A stretch of 64,000 bases of DNA, taken from assembly GCF_000588875.1 (NCBI RefSeq), contig NZ_JEMV01000012.1, positions 31,081 through 95,080 on the forward strand. Reading direction: 5' to 3'. Origin of the DNA: Sphingobium sp. Ant17. Lineage in GTDB: Bacteria > Pseudomonadota > Alphaproteobacteria > Sphingomonadales > Sphingomonadaceae. The notes beneath the pieces are model-generated. The model had not been told where the DNA came from and searched no databases. It saw only the letters and a list, made by a program, of their open reading frames with translations. The position numbers and the translations under genes were made by a program. This document shows, one piece after another, positions 44,848 to 54,620 of the stretch (its first letter is position 1; each line of letters opens with the position of its first letter).

Positions 44848-45504
44848 TCAGTTGGCGGACGGAGCGGCTGCCTTGCGGTCCTTCCAGGCGCCACGCATCG
44901 CCTGACGCGCGGCCTTCATTTCGTCGGCGGTGACCTGGCCGTCCTTGTTGGCGTCGGCCTTGTCGAACATGGCCATCGGTCCGGCCATGAATTCAGCCTT
45001 CGTCACGATGCCATCCTTGTTCGCGTCGCCGCGACCGCCCATCATCTTGCCGCCCTTGCCGGGGCCACCATGATGGCGACCACCCCAATGGCGACCTTCC
45101 GGCCCACCGGGCTTGCCCGCTTCGGCACGCTTGTCCGCGCGCTTGTCAGCCCTGCCCTCCTGCGCGGCGGCCATTTCGGCCTTGCTAATCTGGCCATTCT
45201 TGTCGGTGTCCAGCTTGGCAAAGCGCATGTCGAGGCGCTGGGTGCGCATCGCATCGCGATCGGCCTGGGTCAGCTTGCCATCCTTGTCGATGTCCATCTT
45301 GGCGAAGCGCGCTTCAAGGCCAGCGGTCAGTTCCGCCTTCGTGATCGTGCCATCCTTGTTGGTGTCGGCCATCCTCATCATGCCACCGCCACGGCCACCA
45401 CGACCGGGGCCATCGCCCGGCTGGGCGAAAGCGACGTGCGACGCGGCGAGGCCGCCGACAAAGAGCGAGCCAAGAGCGACGGTTCCAAAAAACTTGCGGA
45501 TCAT
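44848..45504 (-). CDS. secreted EF-hand calcium-binding protein
   Basis: Probable periplasmic calcium-binding protein. It has 218 residues: a signal peptide (FFGTVALGSLFVGGLAASHVAFA) ending near residue 28, then five EF-hand-like loops (DTNKDGTITKAE, DIDKDGKLTQAD, DTDKNGQISKAE, DANKDGIVTKAE, DANKDGQVTADE). A Gly/His/Lys-rich insert (about residues 125-160, with RHWGGRHHGGPGKGG) separates loops three and four. The start at 45504 is favoured over one 7 codons upstream because it gives the signal peptide. It may be regulated with the downstream two-component pair. Confidence 0.9.
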   Translation of the reverse strand: MIRKFFGTVALGSLFVGGLAASHVAFAQPGDGPGRGGRGGGMMRMADTNKDGTITKAELTAGLEARFAKMDIDKDGKLTQADRDAMRTQRLDMRFAKLDTDKNGQISKAEMAAAQEGRADKRADKRAEAGKPGGPEGRHWGGRHHGGPGKGGKMMGGRGDANKDGIVTKAEFMAGPMAMFDKADANKDGQVTADEMKAARQAMRGAWKDRKAAAPSAN

Positions 45505-45631
45505 GTCCTGTTCCTTCCAAAGCATCTATGCGGAACGACGTTTCGCCGTCCTTGAAGATGCTTATCGGCCCAACTTGTCCCGCAACTATGTCAGGCATGC
45601 ACGACTTTGTCGCAACGTGTAACAGGCACGA

Positions 45632-46285
45632 TCAGCCGGAAATCACCGCACGGGCGTCTCGGGTCGCGTTTTGGGTGTCGAGCGCCAGCTTCTTGACCTC
45701 CGCCGCGACAACGGCAAAGCCGCGTCCGGCATCCCCTGCCCGCGCCGCCTCGATCGTGGCATTGAGCGCTAGGAGATTCGTCTGGCGGGCTATGCCGTCA
45801 ATCGCATCGACGATGCCGCTCACTTCACTGAGCACCCGTTCGATGCTGGCGCGGCGGTCGCGTTCCTGGCGGCCCAATCGCTGTTCGGCATCCTCGCGCG
45901 CGGCAATCGCTTCCTGTTCGGCGCTGATGTCGGTGGCGAACTTTATGACGCCGGTCTGGACGCCATGTTCATCGAACATCGGATTATAGCTGCCCCTGAT
46001 CCAGACGCGGCGGCCATGCCGATCCTGTCGGCGATAGACGCCCGTGTCGAAATGGCCGGCGCGCAGCCGATCCCAGAAGGCCGCATATTCGGCCGTGTCG
46101 GCAAAGCCCGGCTCGCAGAACAGGCTATGTGGTCGCAATTGAATGTCGACAAAATCATAGCGGAAGAGGGCCAGGAAATTATCGTTGGCCCCGATCACAC
46201 GGCAAGCCATGTCGAAGCTCACGATCGCCGTTGATCGCTCGATGGCGCGACAGACGGATGCTGTTTCCAATGTTATACCGTGCAT
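45632..46285 (-). CDS. soluble PAS-MCP signalling protein
   Basis: Cytosolic chemoreceptor-like protein. It has 217 residues. A PAS domain at about 12-125 ([20 protein letters not shown] … [27 protein letters not shown]) leads through a coiled coil into an MCP signalling tip ([37 protein letters not shown]). There is no membrane span or HAMP, and the C-terminal helix is cut short just past the tip. PAS-MCP proteins of this type (for example BdlA, Aer-like) sense redox state or ligands. No CheA or CheW is nearby. Start codon by fit at 46285. Confidence 0.87.
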   Translation of the reverse strand: MHGITLETASVCRAIERSTAIVSFDMACRVIGANDNFLALFRYDFVDIQLRPHSLFCEPGFADTAEYAAFWDRLRAGHFDTGVYRRQDRHGRRVWIRGSYNPMFDEHGVQTGVIKFATDISAEQEAIAAREDAEQRLGRQERDRRASIERVLSEVSGIVDAIDGIARQTNLLALNATIEAARAGDAGRGFAVVAAEVKKLALDTQNATRDARAVISG

Positions 46286-46379
46286 GCCACGTCCCTCCAT
46301 TCCGGCGGGATGGGGCATTATTGGTTAACAGTTGGCAAAGCATGCGACGAGATGAAGCCGCAAGCAGACGGCCGCCGCG

Positions 46380-47597
46380 TTAGCGGTCCCGCCGTCCCAA
46401 CAGGCGCAGGCGCAGGGCGTTCAATTTGATGAAGCCCGCCGCATCGCGCTGATCATAGGCACCGGCATCGTCCTCGAAGGTCACGACCTTCTCGCTGTAG
46501 AGCGAGTGCGGCGATTTGCGGCCGACGATATAGACGCCGCCCTTATAGAGTTTGAGGCGAACCGTGCCGGTGACCTTTTCCTGGCTGTGGTCGATCGCGG
46601 CCTGCAGCATCTCCCGCTCCGGGCTGAACCAGAAGCCGTTATAGATGAGTTCGGCATAGCGCGGGGCGAGTTCGTCCTTGAGATGCGCCGCGCCGCGATC
46701 AAGCGTGACCTGCTCGATGCCGCGATGGGCGAGGTGATAGATGGTGCCGCCCGGCGTTTCATACATGCCGCGCGATTTCATGCCGACGAAACGGTTTTCA
46801 ACCAGATCGAGGCGGCCGATGCCATGTTTGCGGCCATAATCGTTCAACGTTTCGAGCAGGGTCGCGGGGCTCATCGCAACGCCGTTGATCGCCACGCCAT
46901 CCCCACGCTCGAAATCGATGGTGATATATTCGGACGCGTCGGGCGCGTCCTCCGGATTGACCGTGCGCGAATAGACATAGTCGGGGACTTCATCCCACGG
47001 ATCTTCCAGCACCTTACCCTCGGACGAAGTGTGCAGCATGTTCGCGTCGGTCGAGAAGGGGCTTTCGCCGCGCTTATCCTTGGCGATCGGGATCTGATTC
47101 TGTTCGGCGAACTCGATCAGCTTGGTGCGGCTGGTCAAATCCCATTCGCGCCACGGCGCAATCACCTTGATGTCGGGCGAGAGGGCATAATAGCCCAGTT
47201 CGAAGCGGACCTGGTCATTACCCTTGCCGGTCGCGCCATGGCTGACCGCATCGGCACCCACCATCTTGGCGATCTCGATCTGGCGCTTGGCGATCAGCGG
47301 GCGGGCTATCGACGTGCCGAGCAGATAGAGGCCTTCATAGAGCGCGTTGGAGCGCATCATCGGGAAGACATAGTCCGCCACAAATTCTTCGCGCAGGTCG
47401 TCGATGAAGATATGCTCTTCCTTGACGCCCATCATCCGGGCCTTGGCGCGCGCGGGCTCCAGTTCCTCGCCCTGCCCCAGATCGGCGGTGAAAGTCACCA
47501 CTTCGCATTGATAGGTCTGTTGCAGCCATTTCAGGATCACGCTGGTGTCGAGGCCACCGGAAAAGGCGAGGACGATGCGGTTGATCTTGTCGGACAT
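46380..47597 (-). CDS. argG: argininosuccinate synthase
   Basis: Cytosolic enzyme joining citrulline and aspartate with ATP in arginine biosynthesis. It has 405 residues, normal length. The N-terminal PP-loop reads [15 protein letters not shown]. The family blocks [19 protein letters not shown] and [23 protein letters not shown] are clear. It is separate from argD-argF at the other end of the window and probably monocistronic. Confidence 0.97.
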   Translation of the reverse strand: MSDKINRIVLAFSGGLDTSVILKWLQQTYQCEVVTFTADLGQGEELEPARAKARMMGVKEEHIFIDDLREEFVADYVFPMMRSNALYEGLYLLGTSIARPLIAKRQIEIAKMVGADAVSHGATGKGNDQVRFELGYYALSPDIKVIAPWREWDLTSRTKLIEFAEQNQIPIAKDKRGESPFSTDANMLHTSSEGKVLEDPWDEVPDYVYSRTVNPEDAPDASEYITIDFERGDGVAINGVAMSPATLLETLNDYGRKHGIGRLDLVENRFVGMKSRGMYETPGGTIYHLAHRGIEQVTLDRGAAHLKDELAPRYAELIYNGFWFSPEREMLQAAIDHSQEKVTGTVRLKLYKGGVYIVGRKSPHSLYSEKVVTFEDDAGAYDQRDAAGFIKLNALRLRLLGRRDR

Positions 47598-47699
47598 AGA
47601 TGGGGCGACTCTTCTATTCGGGAATGGCGCGGATGATGCGCGGGCGGGTATCAGGCAAGGGGCAAAAGTGCAACTGGAACAGGGCCAGGCCGTGCCGGT

Positions 47700-47888
47700 C
47701 TATTCAGGCGCGCGATCTTCCCGATAGGTGGCATCGACGGCGGCCTCCTGTCGTGCGCGTTGTTGATCCTCGGCCTGTCGCTGCGCCTTAGTGCGGCCGA
47801 ATTTCGCTCGGTTGACGTCCGCGTGCCGCGCCTTGTCCGACCGGGCCTTTGCCTTGCGCGCCTGGCGCAGATTGATCACGTCACCCAT
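47700..47888 (-). CDS. small DUF4169-type protein
   Basis: Short, very basic, helical protein of unknown function. It has 62 residues, beginning MGDVINLRQARKAKARSD and continuing with NRAKFGRTKAQRQAEDQQRA. This pattern is typical of the small DUF4169 family of alphaproteobacteria. The open frame extends far upstream into the divergent LacI region, but the ATG at 47888 gives the conserved N-terminus. Confidence 0.8.
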   Translation of the reverse strand: MGDVINLRQARKAKARSDKARHADVNRAKFGRTKAQRQAEDQQRARQEAAVDATYREDRAPE

Positions 47889-48003
47889 GTCCCGCCCCGC
47901 CTCTTTTGCATCGGCGGAACATAGGGCGCATGATCGCGACTTGCCAAGCGCCGCCTTCGCCCCGCATGACGGGTCTTTCCGTTGTTTCGAGCCGATCGCA
48001 TCC

Positions 48004-48993
48004 ATGACCAGCATCCACGATGTCGCCGCCCTGGCAAAGGTTTCCATCAAGACGGTGTCGCGCGTCGTCAACAACGCCCCGAATGTCAGCAGCGAATTGC
48101 GCGACCGAGTGCAGGCCGCCATCCGCGAGCTGGGCTATCGGCCCAATCAGTCGGCGCGACGACTGGCGGGCGGACGGTCGTTCATGATCGCCTATCTCTA
48201 CAGCAATCCCGCGCCGGGCTATATCAGCGGCATCCAGTCGGGGGCCGCCGCGCGCTGCCGCGAATTGGGCTATCATCTCGTCGTCGAACCGATCTCCCCG
48301 GGCGGGGAAGAGCAGTTCGACGTGCTCGAACGGCTGATGGCCGCCCTGCGCCCCGATGGCGTGTTGCTGGTGCCGCCCTTGTCGGATGACGAAGCCTTGC
48401 TGGCGCGGCTCGCGGAACTGCGCCTGCCCTGCGCGCGGATCGCCGGATCGGTGGTCGGTGCCGGTTTCAACATCCATACCCCCGAACGCGCCGCCGGGCG
48501 CATGGTCGCGGACCATCTGATCGCCCATGGCCATCGCCGGATCGGCATCATCACGCCGCCCGCCAAGCACCGATCGGCATTGCGCCGGGTCGAGGGGTTT
48601 CGCGACGGGCTGGCCGCAGCGGCGGTGCCGGTCGACGAGAGCCTGTTCGTCGGCGGCGGCTTCACCTTCACGTCCGGCATCGCGGCGGGCGAGGCCTTGC
48701 TGGCGCTACCCGACCCGCCAAGTGCGATCTTCGCCACCAATGACGATATGGCGCTGGGCGTGCTGACGCTGGCACATCGCATCGGTTTACGCGTGCCGGA
48801 GGATCTTTCTGTGGTCGGCTTCGATGATACGCCGGCTAGCCTGACGTCCTGGCCGCCATTGACGACGGTGCGCCAGCCACTCGAAGATATGGGCCGTGCA
48901 GTCATCGACGCACTCGCCAACGGCCCGACCGATGCGCCCGAATTTCTATTCACGCTGATGGAAAGGGCAAGTTCAGGACCGAAACCGAGCTGA
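48004..48993 (+). CDS. LacI-family transcriptional regulator
   Basis: Sugar-responsive repressor type. It has 329 residues. The N-terminal helix-turn-helix and hinge read SIHDVAALAKVSIKTVSRVVNNAPNVSSELRDRV … YRPNQSARRLAGG. The periplasmic-binding-protein-like core contains ADHLIAHGHRRIGIITPPAKH and IFATNDDMALGVLTLAHRIGLRVPEDLSVVGFDDTP. The ligand is unknown; no sugar operon is in the window. The ATG at 48004 is preferred over an upstream extension that overlaps the DUF4169 gene's promoter region. Confidence 0.93.
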   Translation: MTSIHDVAALAKVSIKTVSRVVNNAPNVSSELRDRVQAAIRELGYRPNQSARRLAGGRSFMIAYLYSNPAPGYISGIQSGAAARCRELGYHLVVEPISPGGEEQFDVLERLMAALRPDGVLLVPPLSDDEALLARLAELRLPCARIAGSVVGAGFNIHTPERAAGRMVADHLIAHGHRRIGIITPPAKHRSALRRVEGFRDGLAAAAVPVDESLFVGGGFTFTSGIAAGEALLALPDPPSAIFATNDDMALGVLTLAHRIGLRVPEDLSVVGFDDTPASLTSWPPLTTVRQPLEDMGRAVIDALANGPTDAPEFLFTLMERASSGPKPS

Positions 48994-49010
48994 TCTCTGG
49001 CAGCAATTGC

Positions 49011-49084
49011 TGGAGCGGGTAGCGGGGATCGAACCCGCATCACAAGCTTGGAAGGCTAGTGCTCTACCATTGAGCTATACCCGC
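49011..49084 (-). tRNA. tRNA-Gly (anticodon TCC)
   Basis: A 74-base cloverleaf on the minus strand. The acceptor begins GCGGGTA and pairs with TACCCGC; the D-loop contains AGCTCAATGGTAGAGC; the anticodon loop CTTCCAA carries TCC (plus strand 49050-49052); the T-loop is GGTTCGATCC; the 3' CCA is encoded. It lies between the LacI gene and a LysR-like gene. Confidence 0.96.
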
Positions 49085-49170
49085 CCGGCAGGAGAGCGCC
49101 CTGCCATCATTGGGCAGGCTTCGTCAAGATCGCCCTTACACCGGCTTGGCATTTCCTCTATCAGGTAGGG

Positions 49171-50096
49171 ATGGACACACCATCCTGCGCCAGTTGGACC
49201 TTTTCGCGCAGATGGTGGCGGCGGGGAATTTAGCGCGCTGTGCCAATGACATGGGCCTGCCCCCTGAGCAGATTGCCCGCGATCTTGCGTCGCTGGAAAT
49301 GCGGCTGGGCTATCGGTTGTTCGACGATCTGGAGGGGGGGGCGCGGCTGACCCCGGCCGGACGCAAGACGGCGGAGGCGATGACGTTGCTGTCGCAGGAT
49401 AAGGCGGATGATTGGGATCGCCCGGCTGCCGTGGCCGCTGCCCCGATGCCGCCCCCTGCCCCTATTGCCGCCGAACCACCGCGCCGCACCATCATGCTGG
49501 CTGCGCCTGCGCCGGTGTTCGGCCATTTGCAGGATGCGTTGGCGGCGTTCGAGGCGGCAAACGAGGATATTGCGATCGCGCTCGACCTGCATGTCCAGTC
49601 GGCGGCGGACGCGGACGCCGCGCTCAAGCGGGGGCGCGCCGACATCGCCTATTTCTATGCACTGGAAGCACCAGCGGATTTTCCGTCGCGCTATGGCTGG
49701 TCGGAGCCGGTCAATATCTATGCGGGGGCGGATCATCCATTTGCACGCTCGCAGAGCGTATCGCGCGCCGATCTGGCCGCAGCGCCGATGCTGGCGATGG
49801 AGCGGGATAATGCGATGCGCGCGGTGATCGAGGCGGCGCTGGCCAAGGGCAAGGTCCGGTCGGGGCCGGTGGCGTTGGAAAACGACAATATGGCGGCGAT
49901 CATGGCGGCCTTGCGGGACGATGTCGGCCTGTTCGCGGCTTTCGGTCCGCTGGCGCGTGACTTGGGCCGGATGGAGGGCATCAAGCGGATCGCGCTCGAC
50001 ATGCCCCTGCCCGCAGTCGAGATTCGCCAGGCGGTGCGGCCCGATGCCGCGGAAACCCCGGCGGTCGAGGCGCTGGCGGACTTTCTCTTCCTGTAA
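49171..50096 (+). CDS. LysR-type regulator, probable one-base gap near start
   Basis: Transcriptional regulator. The N-terminal helix-turn-helix reads LRQLDLFAQMVAAGNLARCANDM … LEMRLGYRLFDDLEGGARLTPAG. A Pro/Ala linker follows, then an effector domain (RTIMLAAPAPVFGHLQDALAAF onward, ending VEALADFLFL). The natural start seems to be the ATG at 49171 (MDTP, with AGGTAGGG before it), but it is out of frame with the helix-turn-helix; one extra base near 49181 would give MDTPILRQLDLF and 308 residues. Without it, a start at 49110 close to the tRNA is the only ATG. The target is unknown. Confidence 0.72.
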
Positions 50097-50153
50097 CCGT
50101 CGGAGATCGTAGCGCGAATGCTGCGCTGCAACGGAAAAGCGACGAGCCGATAT

Positions 50154-50168
50154 TGATATACCATATCA
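50154..50168. promoter_or_regulatory. AT-rich dyad upstream of ZnuD-like receptor (possible Zur box)
   Basis: TGATAT (50154-50159), ACC, ATATCA (50163-50168), a perfect 6-base dyad in an AT-rich patch 51 bases before the receptor ATG. Zur operators are AT-rich dyads of this kind, and the gene product looks like a zinc receptor, so metal control is plausible but inferred. Confidence 0.4.
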
Positions 50169-50218
50169 TATTGGTTACAGGGTCTCATTCTTCCCGTTGC
50201 CAAGGATGACCATCGTTG

Positions 50219-52389
50219 ATGTCCCGCCTCCTCCCGTTGCGCGCCGGTTGCGCCCTGTCTGCCCTCTGCGTCGCGCCCGCCGCCTTTGCCCAGGCCACCG
50301 ATGCCGCACCGCAAGCCGCCGATCAGGCTATCATGACAATCGCGCCGACATTGTCGTCACTGCCCTCATCCCCCGGCGGCAGGGCGATATCCTGTCCGGT
50401 ACGACCGTGCTGACCGGTGACAAGCTGACGCAGCAGTTGCGGACGACCATCGGCGAGACGCTGGCGCGACAGCCGGGTGTGTCCGCCACCTCCTTCGGCC
50501 CCAATGCGTCCCGTCCGATCCTGCGCGGCTTCCAGGGGGAGCGGGTGCGCATTCTGACCGATGGGATCGGCAGTTTCGATGTATCCAATACCTCGGTCGA
50601 CCATGCGGTGGCGATCAACCCGCTGACCGCAGACCGGATCGAAATCTTGCGCGGCCCCGCCGCCCTGCTCTATGGTTCGTCGGCAATTGGCGGCGTGGTC
50701 AATGTGATCGACAGCCGCATCCCGCGCCGTGTGCCCGACGAGCCGGTGCATGTCGAAGGGCTTGCCACTTATGGCAGCGCCGCCAATGAGCGGACGGTCA
50801 GTGGCGAGATCGAAGCGCCGCTGGCGGAGAATTTCGTCGTCCATCTCGATGGCAGCTGGAACAAGAGCGACGATCTGCGCACCGGCGGCTATATTCTGTC
50901 CAAGCCGCAGCGTGCGCTGGCGGTGCAGTCGGACGACGCCGAGATCCGCGAAGACGGGATGTGGAAGGGCAAACTGCCCAACACGGCGGCGGAAACATGG
51001 GAAGTGGCGGGCGGCTTTGCCTATATCGGCGATGGCGGCAATCTGGGCGTATCGGTGTCGCATACCGAGAACCGCTATGGCGTGCCGTCGCGGATCGACG
51101 TGACGGAAGAGCATGATCATGACCATGAGGGCGAAGAACATGGCCATGAAGAGGAAGAAGGTCACAGCCATGAAGATGTGACCTTGTCCATGCGCCAGAC
51201 GCGCGCCGACCTGCGCGGGGAAGTGGCGACGGGGGGCGGGTTCCTGGACAGTATCCGCCTGCGCGCGGGCTGGGCCGATTATCAGCATCAGGAAATCGAG
51301 CCGACGGGGGAAGTCGGCACGACGTTCAAGAATCAATCGATGGAAAGCCGCCTGGAATTCATCCAGGCCAAGCGCGGCGGTTGGGACGGGGCGTTCGGCG
51401 CGCAATTCTTCACCCGCCGGTTTCAGGCGGATGGCGAAGAGAAGTTCCTGCCGAAGAATGAGACCAACCAGTTGGGCGTCTTCACGCTGCAGTCGCTCGA
51501 TCTCGGCGACACGCGGCTGGAGGCGGGCGCGCGTTATGAGCATACCGACCTCAAGGCCGATCCCGACGCCGATCTGTTCGTCGATGGGCGGACACGCAGC
51601 TTCAACGCTCTGTCTGGATCGCTCGGCATCAGCCAGGCGATCATGCCGGGCTGGCGCGCGGGCCTGAACCTATCGCGGAGCGAACGGGCGCCGTCGGCGG
51701 AGGAATTGTTCGCGCGCGGCAATCATGCCGGGACGCAGGCGTTTGAACTCGGCAACCCCGATTTCGGCAAGGAACGTAGTTGGGGCGTGGAAGGCACGTT
51801 GCGCGGCGGTGGTGAGGGCTACAGCATCAGCCTGGCCGCGTTCCACAACTGGTTCGACGGCTATATCTATGACGCGATCGTCGACGACAGCGTGTGCCAG
51901 GCGGCCAATGGCGGGGCAGAACTGGAATTCCCCTGCTTCGCCTATGCCCAGGCCGATGCGCGCTATTATGGGTTCGAGGCGGAGGCGTCGGTGAAGCTGG
52001 CGCAAGTCGGCCGCTATGCGATCAATGTCGATGGCGTGGCCGATTATGTGCGCGCGCATATCAAGGGCAATGGTCCGGCCCCGCGCATTCCGCCGCTGCG
52101 GCTGCTGGGCGGGCTAGAAGCGCGTGGCGACCGGCTGTCGGCGCGGGCGGAGATTGAGCATGCTTTCGCGCAGGAACGGATCGCCGATTATGAGACGACG
52201 ACCGACGCCTATACGCTGGTCAATGCGTCGCTCTCGTTCAAGCCGTTCGCGGGCAATGACCGCACCACCTTGATGCTGTCGGCCAACAACATCTTCGATG
52301 TCGAGGCGCGGCGGCATGCCAGCGTGCTTAAGGATTTCGCGCCGCTGGCCGGGCGCGACATTCGGGTGACGGCCCGCTTTTCGCTATAA
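50219..52389 (+). pseudogene. TonB-dependent receptor, ZnuD-like, one-base frameshift
   Basis: Outer-membrane receptor, probably for zinc. From the ATG at 50219 the signal peptide reads RLLPLRAGCALSALCVAPAAFA. The frame breaks near 50327; adding one G (CAGGCTAT to CAGGGCTAT) leads into YHDNRADIVVTALIPR and a plug domain (TIGETLARQPGVSATSFGPN, GPAALLYGSSAIGGVVNVID), for 723 residues in all. An extracellular His/Glu-rich loop (EEHDHDHEGEEHGHEEEEG) resembles the metal-capturing loop of ZnuD. The barrel ends GRDIRVTARFSL. Probably intact in the real genome. Confidence 0.88.
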
Positions 52390-52397
52390 GGCGGGTA

Positions 52398-52434
52398 TCC
52401 AGGGGCACAGGCGGGGTGAGGCTGCGCCCCTGGA
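52398..52434. terminator. hairpin between convergent genes
   Basis: TCCAGGGGC (52398-52406) pairs with GCCCCTGGA (52426-52434), 9 perfect base pairs, between the receptor stop (52389) and the convergent small gene stop (52445). There is no U-run, so it may be rho-assisted or only a barrier. Confidence 0.55.
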
Positions 52435-52444
52435 CGGCCAAGTG

Positions 52445-52618
52445 TCAGGCGACCCGACCAAGCCGGTGGTAGAGATTGGCATATTTGACTGATTCGGGCT
52501 GGTCCTGAACCTCGCGCAGATAATGGGCGATGGCGGTGCGGATCAGGCCGAAATCTTCGGGCGAGAAGACCGCGCGCGAACGGGCGGGCTGGGGATGGCC
52601 GGTGGTCTCGGTGGTCAT
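52445..52618 (-). CDS. small protein of unknown function (57 residues)
   Basis: A 57-residue open frame starting MTTETTGHPQPARSRAVFSP and continuing with EDFGLIRTAIAHYLREVQDQ and ESVKYANLYHRLGRVA. The C-terminal two thirds look like one amphipathic helix pair. There is no signal peptide or metal motif. AAGGAC precedes the ATG. Codon bias matches its neighbours. It is divergent from the ScfR-type regulator. Function unknown. Confidence 0.7.
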   Translation of the reverse strand: MTTETTGHPQPARSRAVFSPEDFGLIRTAIAHYLREVQDQPESVKYANLYHRLGRVA

Positions 52619-52729
52619 GTCCTTGTCCTTTCAGATGCGCCGTTCATCGGCTTGCGTACAGCTATACGGACAAGGGTCGGCCATTATAAGGACGGTTAGT
52701 GGCCGCGTGTCATGATTGGATTTGATATA

Positions 52730-52748
52730 ATTGTCATTCTATGACAAT
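52730..52748. promoter_or_regulatory. inverted repeat over the promoter of the ScfR-type gene
   Basis: ATTGTCAT (52730-52737), TCT, ATGACAAT (52741-52748): a perfect 8-base inverted repeat ending 8 bases before the start codon. A TATAAT -10 (52726-52731) overlaps its left arm, so a protein bound here would block transcription. Autoregulation is the simplest reading. Confidence 0.6.
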
Positions 52749-52756
52749 ATGACCAT

Positions 52757-54166
52757 ATGGCAGAGCTGACTGATCGCAAACTCTATCTTGGCCCCAAGTT
52801 GCGCGTGCTGCGCCGGGAGCTGGGCCTCAACCAGACGCGGATGGCCGAGGAATTGGGGGTTTCTCCCAGCTATCTCAACCATTTGGAGCGCAATCAGCGG
52901 CCGTTGACGGCGCAGATGCTGCTGCGGCTGGCTAATACCTATGACATCGATATTCGGGACTTTACCGCGTCCCCGGCCGAGGGCGGTCCCGGCGAACTCA
53001 GTGAAATTTTGTCCGATGCGCTAGTGCGGGACATTGGGATCGCGCGTGACGAGGTGTTGGAGGTCGCGGAAAATTATCCGGGGGTGTCCGAAGCCTTGGC
53101 GCGATTCTATCGTGCGCTGACCGATTTGCGGCGCTTGCCCGGCGAGGCGGTCGCGGGGGCGCGCGGCCCGGCGCCGCTAGTTGCGCCGGTGGACTGGTTG
53201 CGCGAGATGATCGCGCGGGCGGGCAATCATTTCGCGGAGATCGATGCGGGGGCGGAGAGCCTGGCCGCGACGATGAGCGACGATCCGGCGCTGTTGCAGG
53301 CAGAATTGCGCGCGCGGTTGAAAGACCGGCATGGCATGGCGGTGCAGGTGGTGCGCGCCGATGTGCTGGCGGGGACGCTGCGTCATTATGACATGCACCG
53401 GCGGCGGTTGATGCTGAACGAGCGGCTGCCCGCGTCGGGGCGCTTGTTCGCCATCGCCTATCATCTGTGCGCGCAGGAACTGGCCGAGGCGATCGCCGCG
53501 CAGGTGGCGCGCGCCGCGCCGCCCGACGAGGACAGCCGCCGCATCGCCACCATGGCGCTGACCAACTATGCCGCCGCGGCGCTGATCATGCCCTATGACC
53601 GGTTCCGCCAGGCGTGCGAGCAGAGCCGCCACGACCTGGCCCTGCTGCGCGACCGGTTCGGGGTGTCGGCCGAGCAACTGGCGCATCGGCTGACCAGCCT
53701 GGGGCGCACGGGCGCGCGGGGCATCCCCTTCTTCATGGTCAAGATGGACCGGGCGGGGCTGGTGTCCAAGCGGTTCGACGGCGAGGCCTGGCCCTTTGCC
53801 CGCTATGGCGGGGCGTGTCCGCGCTGGGACGCGTATGACGCGGCGACGAGCGACATGGTGGCGTGCCAGTTGATCGAGACGCTGGACGGGCGGCGCTTCG
53901 TCACGCTGGCGATGGGGATAGCGGGCGCACCGGGGGCGCGTGGCCGATCAGTGATCGCGATCGGGTGCGAGGCGAAACATGGGGGGCGGATCGTCCATGC
54001 CGACGGCATCGACCCGGACAAGGACGGCGCGACGGAGGTGGGGCCGACCTGCCCGCTGTGCGAACGGCGCGCCTGCGCGGACCGGGCCTTGCCGCCGGTG
54101 ACGCGGGCGCTGGATCTGCACAGCTATGAGCGGACGGTCGCGCCGTTTCCGTTTCGGCGGGTTTAA
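52757..54166 (+). CDS. XRE-type short-chain fatty acyl regulator (ScfR/RamB-like)
   Basis: Transcriptional regulator of the family that senses acyl-CoA in acetate or propionate metabolism. It has 469 residues. The N-terminal helix-turn-helix reads KLRVLRRELGLNQTRMAEELGVSPSYLNHLERNQRPLT. The middle is an IrrE/ImmA-like region (HRRRLMLNERLPASGRLFAIAYHLCAQELA). The C-terminal domain has a Cys pair PTCPLCERRAC, typical of this family. No glyoxylate or methylcitrate gene is in the window. An inverted repeat overlaps its promoter. Confidence 0.88.
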   Translation: MAELTDRKLYLGPKLRVLRRELGLNQTRMAEELGVSPSYLNHLERNQRPLTAQMLLRLANTYDIDIRDFTASPAEGGPGELSEILSDALVRDIGIARDEVLEVAENYPGVSEALARFYRALTDLRRLPGEAVAGARGPAPLVAPVDWLREMIARAGNHFAEIDAGAESLAATMSDDPALLQAELRARLKDRHGMAVQVVRADVLAGTLRHYDMHRRRLMLNERLPASGRLFAIAYHLCAQELAEAIAAQVARAAPPDEDSRRIATMALTNYAAAALIMPYDRFRQACEQSRHDLALLRDRFGVSAEQLAHRLTSLGRTGARGIPFFMVKMDRAGLVSKRFDGEAWPFARYGGACPRWDAYDAATSDMVACQLIETLDGRRFVTLAMGIAGAPGARGRSVIAIGCEAKHGGRIVHADGIDPDKDGATEVGPTCPLCERRACADRALPPVTRALDLHSYERTVAPFPFRRV

Positions 54167-54620
54167 GGGGGTGGCGCGGCCGATGTGCCGTTGCCAAATG
54201 TGCGAAGTTCACACCGTCGCAGGCCATGCAATTGCTGGGGGACGGACGGGTGGCGTGGATTTCGCAATAGGAGAATTTTTGCGAAGTGCGGGCGTGGGTG
54301 CGCTGGCGCGTGGGGACGGACGGGGAGAAAGAGCGCGGCGATTATGGCATGGGTTGGCGTGTGTAGGACAGGGGATTGTAGCCGATTGCCGTCAGGCAAA
54401 TTATGGGGGCGCTCAGTTAGATAGCTGCCGTAGAATTATCGACCGCTGCCCCTTTGAGGTGACGGAATGCGGGCAATCTCAACGGTATAATTGCTAAAAA
54501 ATCAACGGCATAGCGTAGCGCGAAAGTTCCGTCGTGCGAATGGGCAGGGCATGGGTAGGAAAAACCGCATTTTACTGTTTTCGATCCATCCGCTAAGAAC
54601 GGTCAACAGGGGTAGATTGA
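54167..54620. other. 454-base gap, nothing recognised
   Basis: No coding frame with convincing codon use, no RNA gene and no repeat were seen. The last 150 bases become less GC-rich, in line with the restriction-modification genes that follow, so the left border of that island may fall here. Confidence 0.5.
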
